DNA of 64,000 nt, taken from assembly GCF_036320965.1 (NCBI RefSeq), contig NC_092242.1:64908520-64972519 (forward strand), given 5' to 3'. The notes beneath the pieces are model-generated. The model ran no database searches. It saw nothing but the letters and a program-made list of their open reading frames with translations, and had not been told where the DNA came from. Of the stretch, positions 16,551 through 28,899 are shown in pieces (the first letter of the stretch is position 1; every line of letters starts with the position of its first letter). The position numbers and the translations under genes were made by a program. This stretch comes from Panulirus ornatus (lineage: Eukaryota; Arthropoda; Malacostraca; Decapoda; Palinuridae).

Positions 16551-17578
16551 CTGAATCATCTGCCGAAAAAAGAGAGAAAAAAATATAAAGGTTCGTTCCT
16601 GCACGTGAGGTGGTACACGAGTATGAAACACCTACGTTCAAGTGTTTTGGTCTCACACATCACAAAACCCGTTAAACTGTTTGTAGTAACTCTACTCCCA
16701 CCTCCCCCAAAGCAATGTCCCCTTCCACCAGCTCCTCCCCCAGCAGTGACCTTCAACACCCCACCAATGGAACTCCAACACCACCCCTCCCCCCCAACAT
16801 AATGAACCCCAACCTCACTTCTCTCCAGCCCAAGCCAAACAAAAACCAACACTGGATCTTTCATTTTCCGTAACAAAGATAATTAATGGTTGACCTCAGC
16901 GATTAATTCATGAAATTCGTCATGCCTAAACTCAATGACCAATTCGTGCTTATCTATTAGAGCTTTTGCTCTATAGAATCATGCTTACTTAAAACACTGT
17001 GGTGGTACAAGAAAGATCCGTCATAGCTGCAGGGGCTTGCAGAAAGCAGATGACAAGTAAAACACTAGAGCTGGGCTAGGCTTCTTTAACCGGTACCAAA
17101 AGGCAAACCTCTCCTTACTCACATAATCTTTTAGCTTTCGGGAGAAGGCACGACCCTCGGGAAACTATAACGACTTTATGGTGTGGCTACAGAGAGTTCC
17201 TTTGTTATATGTTTTTTTTGGTTTTTTTCATTGATGAGGCGCAGTCTGCAGCTGTTGATCGATCTTGTGTTCAGCCGTACTAAGATTGAGTGCTGTTCGG
17301 ACAAATTCATACGTCGAAAATGAATTATAAACTTAACTAACCATGATTTTCTTAACACCAAAAGAAAACAGCGCTCTGAACAGTTGATCAGTCTTGCGTG
17401 ATTTTTTTTGGGGGGTCAAAGTAATGCCATATTTACGTGAAAATATAATAAAGACAAATTAGAGTGATGTCAAGGGAAAATGTTCTACCCCTGTAGCCGC
17501 CTTTCCCCGTCTGATTGGCCACTACTGGACCTAGATCCTTGTTAGCGGCCGGCGGCTCAACCAAATCAGACGCAGTAT

Positions 17579-17581
<3 letters not shown>

Positions 17582-17630
<49 letters not shown>
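17582..17630. repeat. (CT)n microsatellite
   Basis: About 24 CT units; the inverse of (GA)n at 17934. Confidence 0.98.
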
Positions 17631-17633
<3 letters not shown>

Positions 17634-17929
17634 ACTGCCATAGCTTCGTTATGCTCTTTGTTATTCCTCTTCTGTTTCGTTCGAATATGCGATGGGAGAT
17701 TACATCTTAAGCTGGAATCTGCGTCGCTTAAGTCAGTTTAAACAAATACGTGTAATATTCTTTTTTTCGTTAACTTGCCAGTCAATTTGGTCTTTACTGA
17801 CAGCAGTTTGGTCATTGACCCAGAAACCATCAATTTATGTCAGGATGAAACTCTGTAGATATCATGAATAATATAAGAGCAGTTTGCAGAGACTAAAGTT
17901 AGAAAGAAAATGATGAAAGATGTGGTTAG

Positions 17930-17933
<4 letters not shown>

Positions 17934-17987
<54 letters not shown>
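17934..17987. repeat. (GA)n microsatellite
   Basis: About 27 GA units, complementary to the tract 300 bp upstream. Confidence 0.98.
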
Positions 17988-17991
<4 letters not shown>

Positions 17992-18892
17992 AGACTTTTT
18001 TAACATAACACGCTTGTGTTGTTGATGAAATTGGTTAGCACTATTATCATCACTTTCTGCTTGTGCCCTAGGTTTTGTAGCTACTGAGTACTATATGGTC
18101 ATACTATTTAACAGACCAAGTACATTCGACACATAACCAACTCAAACACATCCACAAATATCCAGCTATTCAGTGGGTTGCAGAAAAACCCGTTGTGGCC
18201 TATCATCTTTATGGTTGGAGAGAAAGGTTTTTCGCCTCTGAACAATAGGTCTGGAGCTGATGTTTACTCTGTAAAACCAGCAGGAAGAATAATGTTCAGG
18301 GACCTGATGACAGACCACTGCAGACCTAACGTGCATTCAATAATCTCAGGCGAGAAGCGAAAGCAGCATAGCCATGTTTTGTTTAGTTCTCCACCCAGGA
18401 GAAATTTCCTAGGCTACTTCTTCCCCCCAAACTATCCATGGACAATCATGATGAAGCAACAAGACCTGTGTTCATTCACAGTGACGGAAGACATACCACT
18501 CCCTCAATGCTTGAACGACGCAATATAATAAAAGACGTGTGATATGTGAGAAGTTGGTGCTGAATCGTACACGGCACGGAAATTGGCAGCGACAAAGGCT
18601 TCGACACGCTGCCAAAATGCAATCAGATAATATAGATCGCGCTGAAGCTGTTCCCGAAAGCTCTTTGAAGACTAGGAGGAAATTATTCGTCATCCAATGT
18701 GAAACTCAGTCATATAACATCGAAACTTATATCCAGAGTTATGACTCTGAAGACGTTGTGCCTCGGACAGTCACTGCATTCGTTCTACGTATGTTATTTG
18801 CTCCGAGGAGGCAACACTCCTAAGCCGCGGCGTCTCCCAGCTTTCGCCTCAGCCGCCTACACCGTATTGCACCTCCTCGCGGTGCCTCCGTG

Positions 18893-19150
18893 CTTCTCAC
18901 GGAGTCCCCTTACCCTCTCACGGAACCTCCTTAATCCTCACGGAACCCCTGTACCACTCACAGACCCTCAGTTTTTCTCACGGATCCTTTGCACCTCTCA
19001 CGGAACCCCCGTACCTATCACGGAACCCTATGTACCTCTCACGGAACTTCCGTACTTACAACGGAGAACTTGTGCCTCCCACGGAACCTATGCACACCTC
19101 ACTGAACACCTATACATTTCTCGGAACCTTCGTATCCTCTGTCCTTCTCA
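18893..19150. repeat. Degenerate ~21-bp minisatellite (ctcacggaacc type)
   Basis: The core ctcacggaacc..cgtacc recurs about twelve times at roughly 20-24 bp spacing with many substitutions. Confidence 0.8.
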
Positions 19151-19294
19151 GGAATCGTCCTTACTTCAGCACCCGTGAACGTCTCGCATTCCCCATCCTC
19201 CTCCTGACGCAGCAGGAGAACCGAAACAATCCGCTCGTCAACGGTGAAAGGTGTTCATACTATCTAATTTCGCGATACAACCATGTTGTGTAAA

Positions 19295-19299
<5 letters not shown>

Positions 19300-19377
<78 letters not shown>
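19300..19377. repeat. (TA)n microsatellite
   Basis: Uninterrupted TA repeat. Confidence 0.98.
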
Positions 19378-19381
<4 letters not shown>

Positions 19382-19869
19382 CGAGCAGACAGAAGGGAAG
19401 TTGTGACTCACAAGATAAAAGTATCATATGATGAAGTGGCTTGCTATGTAAGGCAACAGTGATAATTATCATTATTCTGAACATATCGTACACACATGAA
19501 TAATACCAGTTACGGCGGGAGGATATGGTGCAATCCTTACTGCCCACGCTCGATCCTGTGTCACACAGAGGCAGAGGACTTTTTAAGAAAACTACGTACG
19601 AGGCAGTACGAGTTCAGCAGAAAGCGGTCATGCGCAACGCACCATCTAAATTTCTATGACAGTTTCGATTTAGATAATAGAGATGGATGGGTGAATTCTT
19701 CTTTTTTTTTTTATACTGACAGATGGCATTGGAAACCATACCACACACACAAAAAAAAAGTGATCGTCAAGAACCTAGATCTCCTTGAAGGCACTAGAGG
19801 AAGACTCCTTCGACGACTTTAAACATTATTGTGCGTGGAAGTCAACACATGACACGTGTCGGACGTGCC
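19378..19869. other. Sequence before the CR1-like fragment
   Basis: May be further decayed LINE sequence, but nothing can be aligned by eye. Confidence 0.4.
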
Positions 19870-20215
19870 TCCTCTGAGCGAGCTGGGGTGACCACTGGTG
19901 TGCTGCAGGGCGCGGTTTTGGGAACACTATTATTCATAATCTATTTAAATGACTTGCCAGAAGGAATGGTGTCGTTATATTTAAATACGTTTGTGGATGA
20001 CGTTGAGGTTATGAGAGAGATAGGGGGAATGATAAGATCATCGTCACCTTTCAAAGAAGTTTGGCACTTGTTAGATCCATGGTTGCTGAAGTGCAGTTTA
20101 GCCAAAGAGAAATCGATGGAGATGGGAAACGGTGAAAGTCGGCTTAGATATATCTGTAATCTTGCAAGACAAACTATGTGTGAGAGGGAGCACAACACTG
20201 GAATAATGATTATGC
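19870..20215 (+). pseudogene. CR1/Jockey-like LINE reverse transcriptase fragment, decayed
   Basis: The frame from about 19880 reads GVLQGAVLGTLLFIIYLNDL, then PEGMVSLYL and FVDDVEVM. This is the canonical non-LTR RT block (GVPQGSVLGPLLFxIYINDLP then FADD) with FADD changed to FVDD. Only this block is recognisable and the downstream similarity fades, so it is a dead fragment from a clade other than the RTE copies. Confidence 0.8.
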
Positions 20216-20949
20216 ATGCATGTTATTTTGCACGTTATTTGTGATATATAGTCTTTTTTTAAATTAGTACACACATGGTCGAATTAAATTGGAAGATAAT
20301 GACGGGGAGCCCAAGTGCTAAAGAGTAGATTAGCCCATTTAGCGAAGTTTCCCTATGGTGTACTTTTCTCTCTACGTACTCCTTTATTGAAAACGAGATA
20401 CATGCAGAACTAAAAGCGCGGTATAATATAAAGTTTTGAAATCCTAAAATTAAAGTACTCCATTTCCCCCATATCAGTTACCAGTTTAATCTTTGACAGT
20501 GGAAGTTATTCAGAAATACTCACAGAAGAGGAATTTTGAGTGAATGAAAAATTCATCAATATTTTGAGTGATACCAGGACTATAGAGCCAGTTAGTAAAT
20601 GAGGAGAGGATTATCAAAATTTGATTTGGTACAGTTGATGATGAAGATCTCTTGATCTACAACAGGGTATACATACACCATAAAAAATATACGATAAATC
20701 AAAGAACAAAGGAATTCCAATGGACCAATAGATCCGAACGAGGCTATTTGTGATATTAGAAGAGATCAGATACTAATAATTTGTGAGGTAGGAATAGGAA
20801 GACATATAGCTGTTTGAAAGAAAAAGATCTATGAAATTTTCATATAACTAAAGAAGGCTGTTTTGTCTGTCGTGGATTTAAAGCGAAATATTAATCAAGT
20901 CTTTGTTTATACGTACCTATGGCACTGCTTTAAAATTCTATAGGAAAAG

Positions 20950-21300
20950 AATGCTTTTGAAGAAAGAGCACCTCACTTCATTCGAAATAAAACAATTACC
21001 CACGACTTTGCATCCATTACTACGGGTGAAATCAGACGAACCCATTCGAGGGTAGCTTGTTTGAAAGAAATTGTCTAAATCTTCGACAATTTTGGATACC
21101 TGTATTAGATCAACTCTTACCTTCCTTTTTCTGAGCTAAACATATTCGAGTCGGTTAGTTGGCTTTCACAGAATATGTCTTTCATTCCAATCTTGACATC
21201 CACCATCTTAGCGATATCTCGTTTTCACGCAGATATTGTCACCTATTTCGATTTTCATAAGTATTCAATACTATTGCACATCAAGGTCTATTAGCAAAAG
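20950..21300 (-). mobile_element. CR1-like LINE 3' coding remnant, antisense
   Basis: Similar by eye to 29005-29270 (shared ctttgcatccattactacg / tttctatccattactacg and gaaatcagacgaa). On the minus strand the order of blocks resembles the C-terminal end of CR1-type RT proteins. Strongly decayed. Confidence 0.5.
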
Positions 21301-22284
21301 CTGCTACACGTTATAGATGAAGTTGTACTTCGGTAGTTAGAAAATTGGTTAATTGGCTGTAAACAACGTAGATTAATGGTCAAGCCTCAAATGGTTAGAC
21401 GCAACAAGTGGTGTGTCGCAGGGATTTGCCTTAGGACTGGTAAAAGGCTATCAGATCTTTTTCAACTGTGCGGTAACATTTGTATACTTTGGTCGAGGAT
21501 GGTTATGAACAACCCTCTCCGGGTCGTTTCAGTCGTTCAACAGACAGCAACGAATATCTACTTTCTGCAGCCGAAACTTTGTCAGTAATAATACGACCAT
21601 ATGAATTTATTCCACAAACTCTAAATTAGAGTGTGTGAACCAAAGGAGTTGCTTCATGAAACACTGGATCACGGACTATGGTTGTCTTGATATGACACTG
21701 GTCCAGCACATTCATACCACTTTGGCTGCATCAATGGCTTCAGGTGAAGGGATCTTTTAGCTCGGTGAAGCATGTCAGTGTCTATCACAAGAGGTGGCTT
21801 AATATCAACTTTCACATTGGACGAAAGCTAGACTTTCCTTCAAGAACTTGACCAGGGCCTCATTAATTGCTGGAAGTGTCCCGACATTTTCTGAGCCTCG
21901 AAAAGAAAGCCTAGTTTCTCCAATTTCGCTTTTATCGTTTTTGATGTAAAAATCCCCCAAAGTAGAGGGAAGGCTAAAGACCTGGCTCCTTTTTCATGCT
22001 GTAGTTGGGTGGAAGTTAGCTTTAATGGCTATCAGCAGCAAAAGGTCATTTCGCCCAAGATACTTCAACCATACAAATTGCCAACACGGATGTTGTGCTC
22101 GTATCGTTGGGCTTTAGGCCTATTGACTACCGGGGTCTCTAAGTCCGACATCTTCAACTCATAACTACCAACGTAGAGAAATATAAATACCTTCAGGTGT
22201 TCAAGATCATTCCAAGACCATGAACGCGCTCTCACTGCATATATGGGCCTCGGCCATGACGACCACGCCCCATTATTCAAACAC

Positions 22285-22420
22285 AGGCGGTTTTGCACAC
22301 GGCACCCGGGTTTGGCGCGTTCCCAGGGCCTGGCTGCGCGCGCCGCCTGGCCGTGTACATGCGAACTACAATTGTAAACACAACTCCACTCGTGTGCTTG
22401 CGCGCCATCTAGGCAGCATC
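22285..22420. promoter_or_regulatory. Small CpG-rich patch
   Basis: A local run of CpG-rich sequence (gcgcgttcccagggcctgg, ctgcgcgcgccgcctggc) in AT-rich DNA. Open frames cross it on both strands but match nothing I know. Confidence 0.3.
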
Positions 22421-23324
22421 TGGGGTGAACTATATGAACTGCATGGTGATAAGAGTTTTCCGACTACTGCTGTTGAAGCCGTAACACCAAGGAATATGAT
22501 TATTCTCTAAAACACTCCTGTAGTGCTGAGGATCTAGACTTTGCACCTATTTGAGCCACTGAGCTGCTAGCAATACTACATCTATATAATCTAGGTATGG
22601 CAACACGGTTTACATTCTACTACCATTGCTAATATCAACATGTATTTAAGTCCTAAATCATATTAGGTCATTTAAAACGCATAGGAGTACAGCCAAGTGG
22701 GAACCCTACTAAATACGCCCCCTGGACTCAGAGGTCCCAATAAATACTTACATTTCTGTTATATTTCTTGAAACTTCCACTTCTTTTTGAAGTTATTACG
22801 CAATGAGAACCGTGCAATTTCTCTCATTAGTATATAACAACATCATGACAGTGATTTGAATATAATATAACTCATTCCACGTAATTGTGAAATGCCTGAG
22901 GCTATTTAACAGCTATTCCCGTGTTTTGTTGCCTAGTATGAAGTAATGAATGCTAACATATAATAGCTATATCTCAGTATTTCGTTACAGACTTTTTTTT
23001 TTTTAAAGATTTTGTCCTTTTTTTATCTGAAAAAGTTTAGTATACCTTTAGAGTAGCGGGATTAACTGCATTTTGATTTTTGTTAAATACATAGAACAGA
23101 ATGGCAAGACTACCCCCGTGAAACGAGGTGTCCTTTCCTTTTGCGTTGGGGGCGTCAGTTGGAGATTAATTTTCAACAAAATGTGCAAATATTTGGCTAC
23201 GTGTATCTTTTCGCGCTAAATAAATGGATGATAATAATTGCCAACTACTATATTCTAATCAAGAGAAAGCATATCAAATATTTCTTCATGGAGAAATTAT
23301 GGTTTATAAAGTCTATTGTCTGGT

Positions 23325-23460
23325 GGCCACTGGGGAGACCTGATCCTTGGGGTGACCACCAATCCCCTAGGTTGATGGTGACCTCACCTAATCCTTGAGG
23401 TGGTGATGACCTCACCTAACCCCTGGGTTCGACGCCTAACCTCTCCTTGGTTCCACCAAT
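23325..23460. repeat. Short degenerate tandem tract
   Basis: Repeated variants of ggtgacctcacctaatcctt / gatgacctcacctaacccct about 30-35 bp apart. Confidence 0.5.
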
Positions 23461-23544
23461 CCTCGGAACCACACACGTGCAACCACAGTGTATTTCCATT
23501 TTAGGTTTACAATGAGAAAAAGGTTGACTGGAGTCACTTAAAAC

Positions 23545-23546
<2 letters not shown>

Positions 23547-23619
<73 letters not shown>

Positions 23620-23630
23620 GAAAAGAAGAA

Positions 23631-23704
<74 letters not shown>
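23547..23704. repeat. Two (TA)n tracts split by an A/G-rich spacer
   Basis: TA repeats 23547-23615 and 23633-23704. The spacer gaaagaaaagaagaaag resembles the terminal bases of the SINE-like element. The right tract abuts SINE-like copy A. Confidence 0.95.
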
Positions 23705-23707
<3 letters not shown>

Positions 23708-23950
23708 CCCTGGGGATAGGGGATTAAGAATACTTCCCACGTATTCCCTGCGTGTCGTAGAAGGCGACTAAAAGGGGAGGGAGCGGGGGCTGGAAATCCT
23801 CCCTTCTCAATTTTTTTTTTTTTCTTCTCCAAAAGAAGGAACAGAGAATTGGGCCAGGTGAGGGTATTCCCTCAAAGGCCCAGTCCTCTGTTCTTAACGC
23901 TACCTCGCTAATGCGGGAAATGGCGAATAGTTTGAATGAAAAAAAAAAAA
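23703..23950 (+). mobile_element. SINE-like element, full copy A
   Basis: About 245 bp. It starts attatccctggggataggg after (TA)n. The middle carries tacttcccacgtattccctg, gtcgtagaaggcgactaaaa and ggctggaaatcctccc, then a T-run. The 3' end has gcccagtcctctgttcttaa, gctacctcgctaatgcggga and gcgaatagtttgaatg plus an A-run that leads into (TA)n. It has no coding capacity. The same consensus recurs in at least four other places here. I see no convincing tRNA B box. Confidence 0.85.

Positions 23951-24015
<65 letters not shown>
23951..24015. repeat. (TA)n between SINE-like copy A and LINE tail
   Basis: TA repeat starting from the A-tail of copy A and ending at the RTE tail. Confidence 0.95.
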
Positions 24016-24361
<346 letters not shown>

Positions 24362-24402
24362 TTCTTTCAAACTATTTGCCATTATGTATATGTGTATATA
24401 TA

Positions 24403-25508
24403 TGTGTGATGTCTCCATGGTTGTTTAATTTGTTTATGGATGGGGTTGTTAGGGAGGTAAATGCAAGAGTTTTGGAAAGAGGGGCAAGTATGAAGTCTGT
24501 TGGGGATGAGAGAGCTTGGGAAGTGAGTCAGTTGTTGTTCGCTGATGATACAGCGCTGGTGGCTGATTCATGTGAGAAACTGCAGAAGCTGGTGACTGAG
24601 TTTGGTAAAGTGTGTGGAAGAAGAAAGTTAAGAGTAAATGTGAATAAGAGCAAGGTTATTAGGTACAGTAGGGTTGAGGGTCAAGTCAATTGGGAGGTGA
24701 GTTTGAATGGAGAAAAACTGGAGGAAGTGAAGTGTTTTAGATATCTGGGAGTGGATCTGGCAGCGGATGGAACCATGGAAGCGGAAGTGGATCATAGGGT
24801 GGGGGAGGGGGCGAAAATTCTGGGGGCCTTGAAGAATGTGTGGAAGTCGAGAACATTATCTCGGAAAGCAAAAATGGGTATGTTTTAAGGAATAGTGGTT
24901 CCAACAATGTTGTATGGTTGCGAGGCGTGGGCTATGGATAGAGTTGTGCGCAGGAGGATGGAGGTGCTGGAAATGAGATGTTTGAGGACAATGTGTGGTG
25001 TGAGGTGGTTTGATCGAGTGAGTAACGTAAGGGTAAGAGAGATGTGTGGAAATAAAAAGAGCGTGGTTGAGAGAGCAGAAGAGGGTGTTTTGAAGTGGTT
25101 TGGACACATGGAGATAATGAGTGAGGAAAGATTGACCAAGAGGATATATGTGTCGGAGGTGGAGGGAACGAGGAGAAGAGGGAGACCAAATTGGAGGTGG
25201 AAAGATGGAGTGAAAAAGATTTTGTGTGATCGGGGCCTGAACATGCAGGAGGGTGAAAGGAGGGCAAGGAATAGAGTGAATTGGAGCGATGTGGTATACC
25301 GGGGTTGACGTGCTGTCAGTGGATTGAATCAAGGCATGTGAAGCGTCTGGGGTAAACCATGGAAAGCTGTGTAGGTATGTATATTTGCGTGTGTGGACGT
25401 ATGTATATACATGTGTATGGGGGGGGGGGGGTTGGGCCATTTCTTTCGTCTGTTTCCTTGCGCTACCTCGCAAACGCGGGAGAGAGCGACAAAGTATAAT
25501 AAAAAAAA

Positions 25509-25513
<5 letters not shown>
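24403..25513 (+). mobile_element. RTE-type LINE, 5'-truncated copy broken by one stop codon
   Basis: Same family and nearly the same start point as the p23-intron copy. Homology begins at the codons [11 protein letters not shown] just after a (TA)n tract. The frame is open until TAA at 24886-24888, where the other copy has GAA, and then continues in the same frame to TGA at 25306-25308, so a single G-to-T change is the only visible break. The 3' UTR (25309-25513) ends gacaaagtataataaaaaa and runs into (TA)n. It retains the FADD motif and the RTE C-terminal blocks. Confidence 0.92.

Positions 25514-25582
<69 letters not shown>
25514..25582. repeat. (TA)n between LINE 3' end and satellite
   Basis: TA repeat growing out of the LINE A/T tail; the satellite array starts at its end. 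Confidence 0.95.
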
Positions 25583-25584
<2 letters not shown>

Positions 25585-28275
25585 TAATGACTATATTGAA
25601 TACCACATATTCCCAGATTTTTGTTAAAATCTGAAGAAGTTGAAAATTTCAGTAAAATATTATCCAAGGCTATAGCCTTGGATTTTTCTTGATTTTTTTG
25701 AAAAATTAGATTTTATTGAAAATTTCAGCATAGATGTTTTTTCGTCTGCTGAATATGAATCTGTGGTCAAAACCGTAAAATTCGAGTAATTAGTCGAGCA
25801 GTTAGCATATTTATAATTCTAATTAATATTAATTATGTAATTAAGCGCTTAATTTTACGAAATGCAGGATTTTGACTCGATATCCTTAATCACCATATTG
25901 AATACCACATATTCCCAGATTTTTATTAAAATCTGAAGAAGTTGAAAATTTGAGCAAAATATTATCCAAGGCTAGCCTTGGATTTTTCTTGATTTTTTTG
26001 AAAAAATAGATTTTATTGAAAATTTCAGCATAGATGTTTTTTCGTCTGCTGAATATGAATCTGTGGTCAAAACCGTAAAATTCGTGTAATTAGTCGAGTA
26101 ATTAGCATATTAATATAATCATAATTAATATTAATTATGTAATTAAGCGCTTAATTTTACGAAATGCAGGATTTTGACTCGATATCCTTAATCACCATAT
26201 TGAATACCACATATTCCCAGATTTTTATTAAAATCTGAAGAAGTTGAAAATTTGAGCAAAATATTATCCAAGGCTATAGCCTTGGATTTTTCTTGATTTT
26301 TTTGAAAAAATAGATTTTCCTGAAAATTTCAGCATAGATGTTTTTTCGTCTGCTGAATACGAATCTGTGGTCAAAACCTTAAAAATCGTGTAATTAGTCG
26401 AGTAATTAGCATATTAATATAATCATAATAATTAATAAGTATGTAATTAAGCGCTTAATTTTAGGAAATGCAGTATTTTAACTCGATATCCTTAATGACT
26501 ATATTGAATACCACATATTTCCAGATTTTTATTAAAATCTGAAGAAGTTGATAATTTGAGTAAAATATTATCCAAGGCTATAGCCTTGGATTTTTCTTGA
26601 TTTTTTTGAAAAAATAGATTTTATTGAAAATTTCAGCATAGATGTTTTTTCGTCTGCTGAATATGAATCTGTGGTCAAAACCGTAAAATTCGTGTAATTA
26701 GTCGAGTAATTAGCATATTAATATAATCATAATTAATATTAATTATGTAATTAAGCGCTTAATTTTACGAAATGCAGGATTTTGACTCGATATCCTTAAT
26801 CACCATATTGAATACCACATATTCCCAGATTTTTATTAAAATCTGAAGAAGTTGAAAATTTGAGCAAAATATTATCCAAGGCTATAGCCTTGGATTTTTC
26901 TTGATTTTTTTGAAAAAATAGATTTTCCTGAAAATTTCAGCATAGATGTTTTTTCGTCTGCTGAATACGAATCTGTGGTCAAAACCTTAAAAATCGTGTA
27001 ATTAGTCGAGTAATTAGCATATTAATATAATCATAATAATTAATAAGTATGTAATTAAGCGCTTAATTTTAGGAAATGCAGTATTTTAACTCGATATCCT
27101 TAATGACTATATTGAATACCACATATTCCCAGATTTTTATTAAAATCTGAAGAAGTTGATAATTTGAGTAAAATATTATCCAAGGCTATAGCCTTGGATT
27201 TTTCTTGATTTTTTTGAAAAAATAGATTTTATTGAAAATTTCAGCATAGATGTTTTTTCGTCTGCTGAATATGAATCTGTGGTCAAAACCGTAAAATTCG
27301 TGTAATTAGTCGAGTAATTAGCATATTAATATAATCATAATTAATATTAATTATGTAATTAAGCGCTTAATTTTACGAAATGCAGGATTTTGACTCGATA
27401 TCCTTAATCACCATATTGAATACCACATATTCCCAGATTTTTATTAAAATCTGAAGAAGTTGAAAATTTGAGCAAAATATTATCCAAGGCTATAGCCTTG
27501 GATTTTTCTTGATTTTTTTGAAAAAATAGATTTTCCTGAAAATTTCAGCATAGATGTTTTTTCGTCTGCTGAATACGAATCTGTGGTCAAAACCTTAAAA
27601 ATCGTGTAATTAGTCGAGTAATTAGCATATTAATATAATCATAATAATTAATAAGTATGTAATTAAGCGCTTAATTTTAGGAAATGCAGTATTTTAACTC
27701 GATATCCTTAATGACTATATTGAATACCACATATTCCCAGATTTTTATTAAAATCTGAAGAAGTTGATAATTTGAGTAAAATATTATCCAAGGCTATAGC
27801 CTTGGATTTTTCTTGATTTTTTTGAAAAAATAGATTTTATTGAAAATTTCAGCATAGATGTTTTTTCGTCTGCTGAATATGAATCTGTGGTCAAAACCGT
27901 AAAATTCGTGTAATTAGTCGAGTAATTAGCATATTAATATAATCATACTTAATATTAATTAAGTAATTATGCGCTTAATTTTACGAAATGCAGGATTTTG
28001 ACTCGATATCCTTAATCACCATATTGAATACCACATATTCCCAGATTTTTATTAAAATCTGAAGAAGTTGAAAATTTGAGCAAAATATTTTTCTTGGATT
28101 TTTCTTGATTTTTTGAAAAAATAGATTTTCCTGAAAATTTCAGCATAGATGTGTTTTCGTCTGCTGAATAAGAATCTGTGATCAGAACCTTAAAATTCGT
28201 GTAATTAGTCGAGTAATTAGCATATTAATATAATCATAATTAATATTAAGTATGTAATTAAGCTGTATGTAATTA
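25583..28275. repeat. AT-rich satellite: nine tandem ~304-bp units in an A/B higher-order pattern
   Basis: Unit starts (cttaat) at 25583, 25885, 26187, 26491, 26795, 27099, 27403, 27707 and 28011; spacing 302, 302, then 304 throughout. Units from 26187 on alternate: A begins cttaatcacc and has gattttcctg, tacgaatc, aaccttaaaaatcg; B begins cttaatgact and has gattttattg, tatgaatc, aaccgtaaaattcg. Same-type units look closer to each other than to their neighbours, so the repeat unit is a 608-bp dimer. Each intact unit has two perfect palindromes, TCCAAGGCTATAGCCTTGGA (25663-25682 in unit 1) and AATTAAGCGCTTAATT (25839-25854). The last unit is damaged at the first palindrome and truncated. Confidence 0.95.
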
Positions 28276-28283
28276 AGTATGTA

Positions 28284-28521
28284 ATTATCCCCGGGGAAAG
28301 GGGAGAAAGAATACTTCCCACGTATTCCCTGCGTGTCGTAGAAGGCGACTAAAAGGAAAGGGAGCGGGGGGCTGGAAATCCTCCCCTCTCTCTTTTTTTT
28401 TTTTTTCTCCAAAGGAAGGAACAGAGAAGGGGGCTGGATGAGATGTTTCCTCAGAGGCCCAGTCCTCTGTTCTTAACGCTACCTCGCTGACGCGGGAAAT
28501 GGCGAATAGTATGAAAGAAAG
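28284..28521 (+). mobile_element. SINE-like element, full copy B
   Basis: Same structure as copy A; starts attatccccggggaaagg directly at the end of the satellite array and ends gcgaatagtatgaaagaaag before (TA)n. Confidence 0.85.

Positions 28522-28549
<28 letters not shown>
28522..28549. repeat. (TA)n at end of SINE-like copy B
   Basis: Short TA repeat following gaaagaaag. Confidence 0.95.
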
Positions 28550-28553
<4 letters not shown>

Positions 28554-28899
28554 CATCAAACTTATATTGACTGCATTTCCCTCTGGGAATGTACAATTTA
28601 TTCCAATTGACAATTATACGATAACAACACTAATGGATGAAAAAAAGCCAATAAGATAAAGAAGGAAGCAAAGCAGCAATAAATATGTATTATTGTCACA
28701 AAATGATTCAATGGAACAAACACAGTAAGTCAAAGGAGAGCTTCAAAACGAATTGATTACACAATAATCCGCTGTTAATGGCACACCAATTACATAAACT
28801 AAAATGCTGGAAGTTATATACGATATAATTCATCTCTTCCTCAGAGCATTTCTAAGGAAGCAAAAAAACAACTGCTTCAGTTAAGAGAATCCTTTTTTA

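Larger units (their letters stand above)
16551..18892. other. Intergenic
   Basis: Holds the (CT)n and (GA)n pair. No gene recognised. Confidence 0.55.
20216..23324. other. Intergenic around CR1-like remnant
   Basis: Except for 20950-21300 and the CpG patch at 22285, no supported feature. Confidence 0.5.

Noticed and set aside
18699..19178. 159-codon open frame
   Set aside because: More than half of it is the ctcacggaacc minisatellite; no conserved domain.
23035..23125. Possible short RNA gene in T-rich DNA
   Set aside because: No conserved small-RNA motif or promoter element could be identified.
24856..25473. Minus-strand frames of 100-205 codons opposite the RTE copies (also 59272-59748, 37174-37599)
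   Set aside because: They are antisense shadows of the LINE coding strand; the same nonsense protein appears at every copy because the DNA is repeated.
25583..28275. CRISPR-like array (regular repeats)
   Set aside because: Units are ~304 bp, directly adjacent with no unique spacers, in a eukaryotic genome: a satellite.
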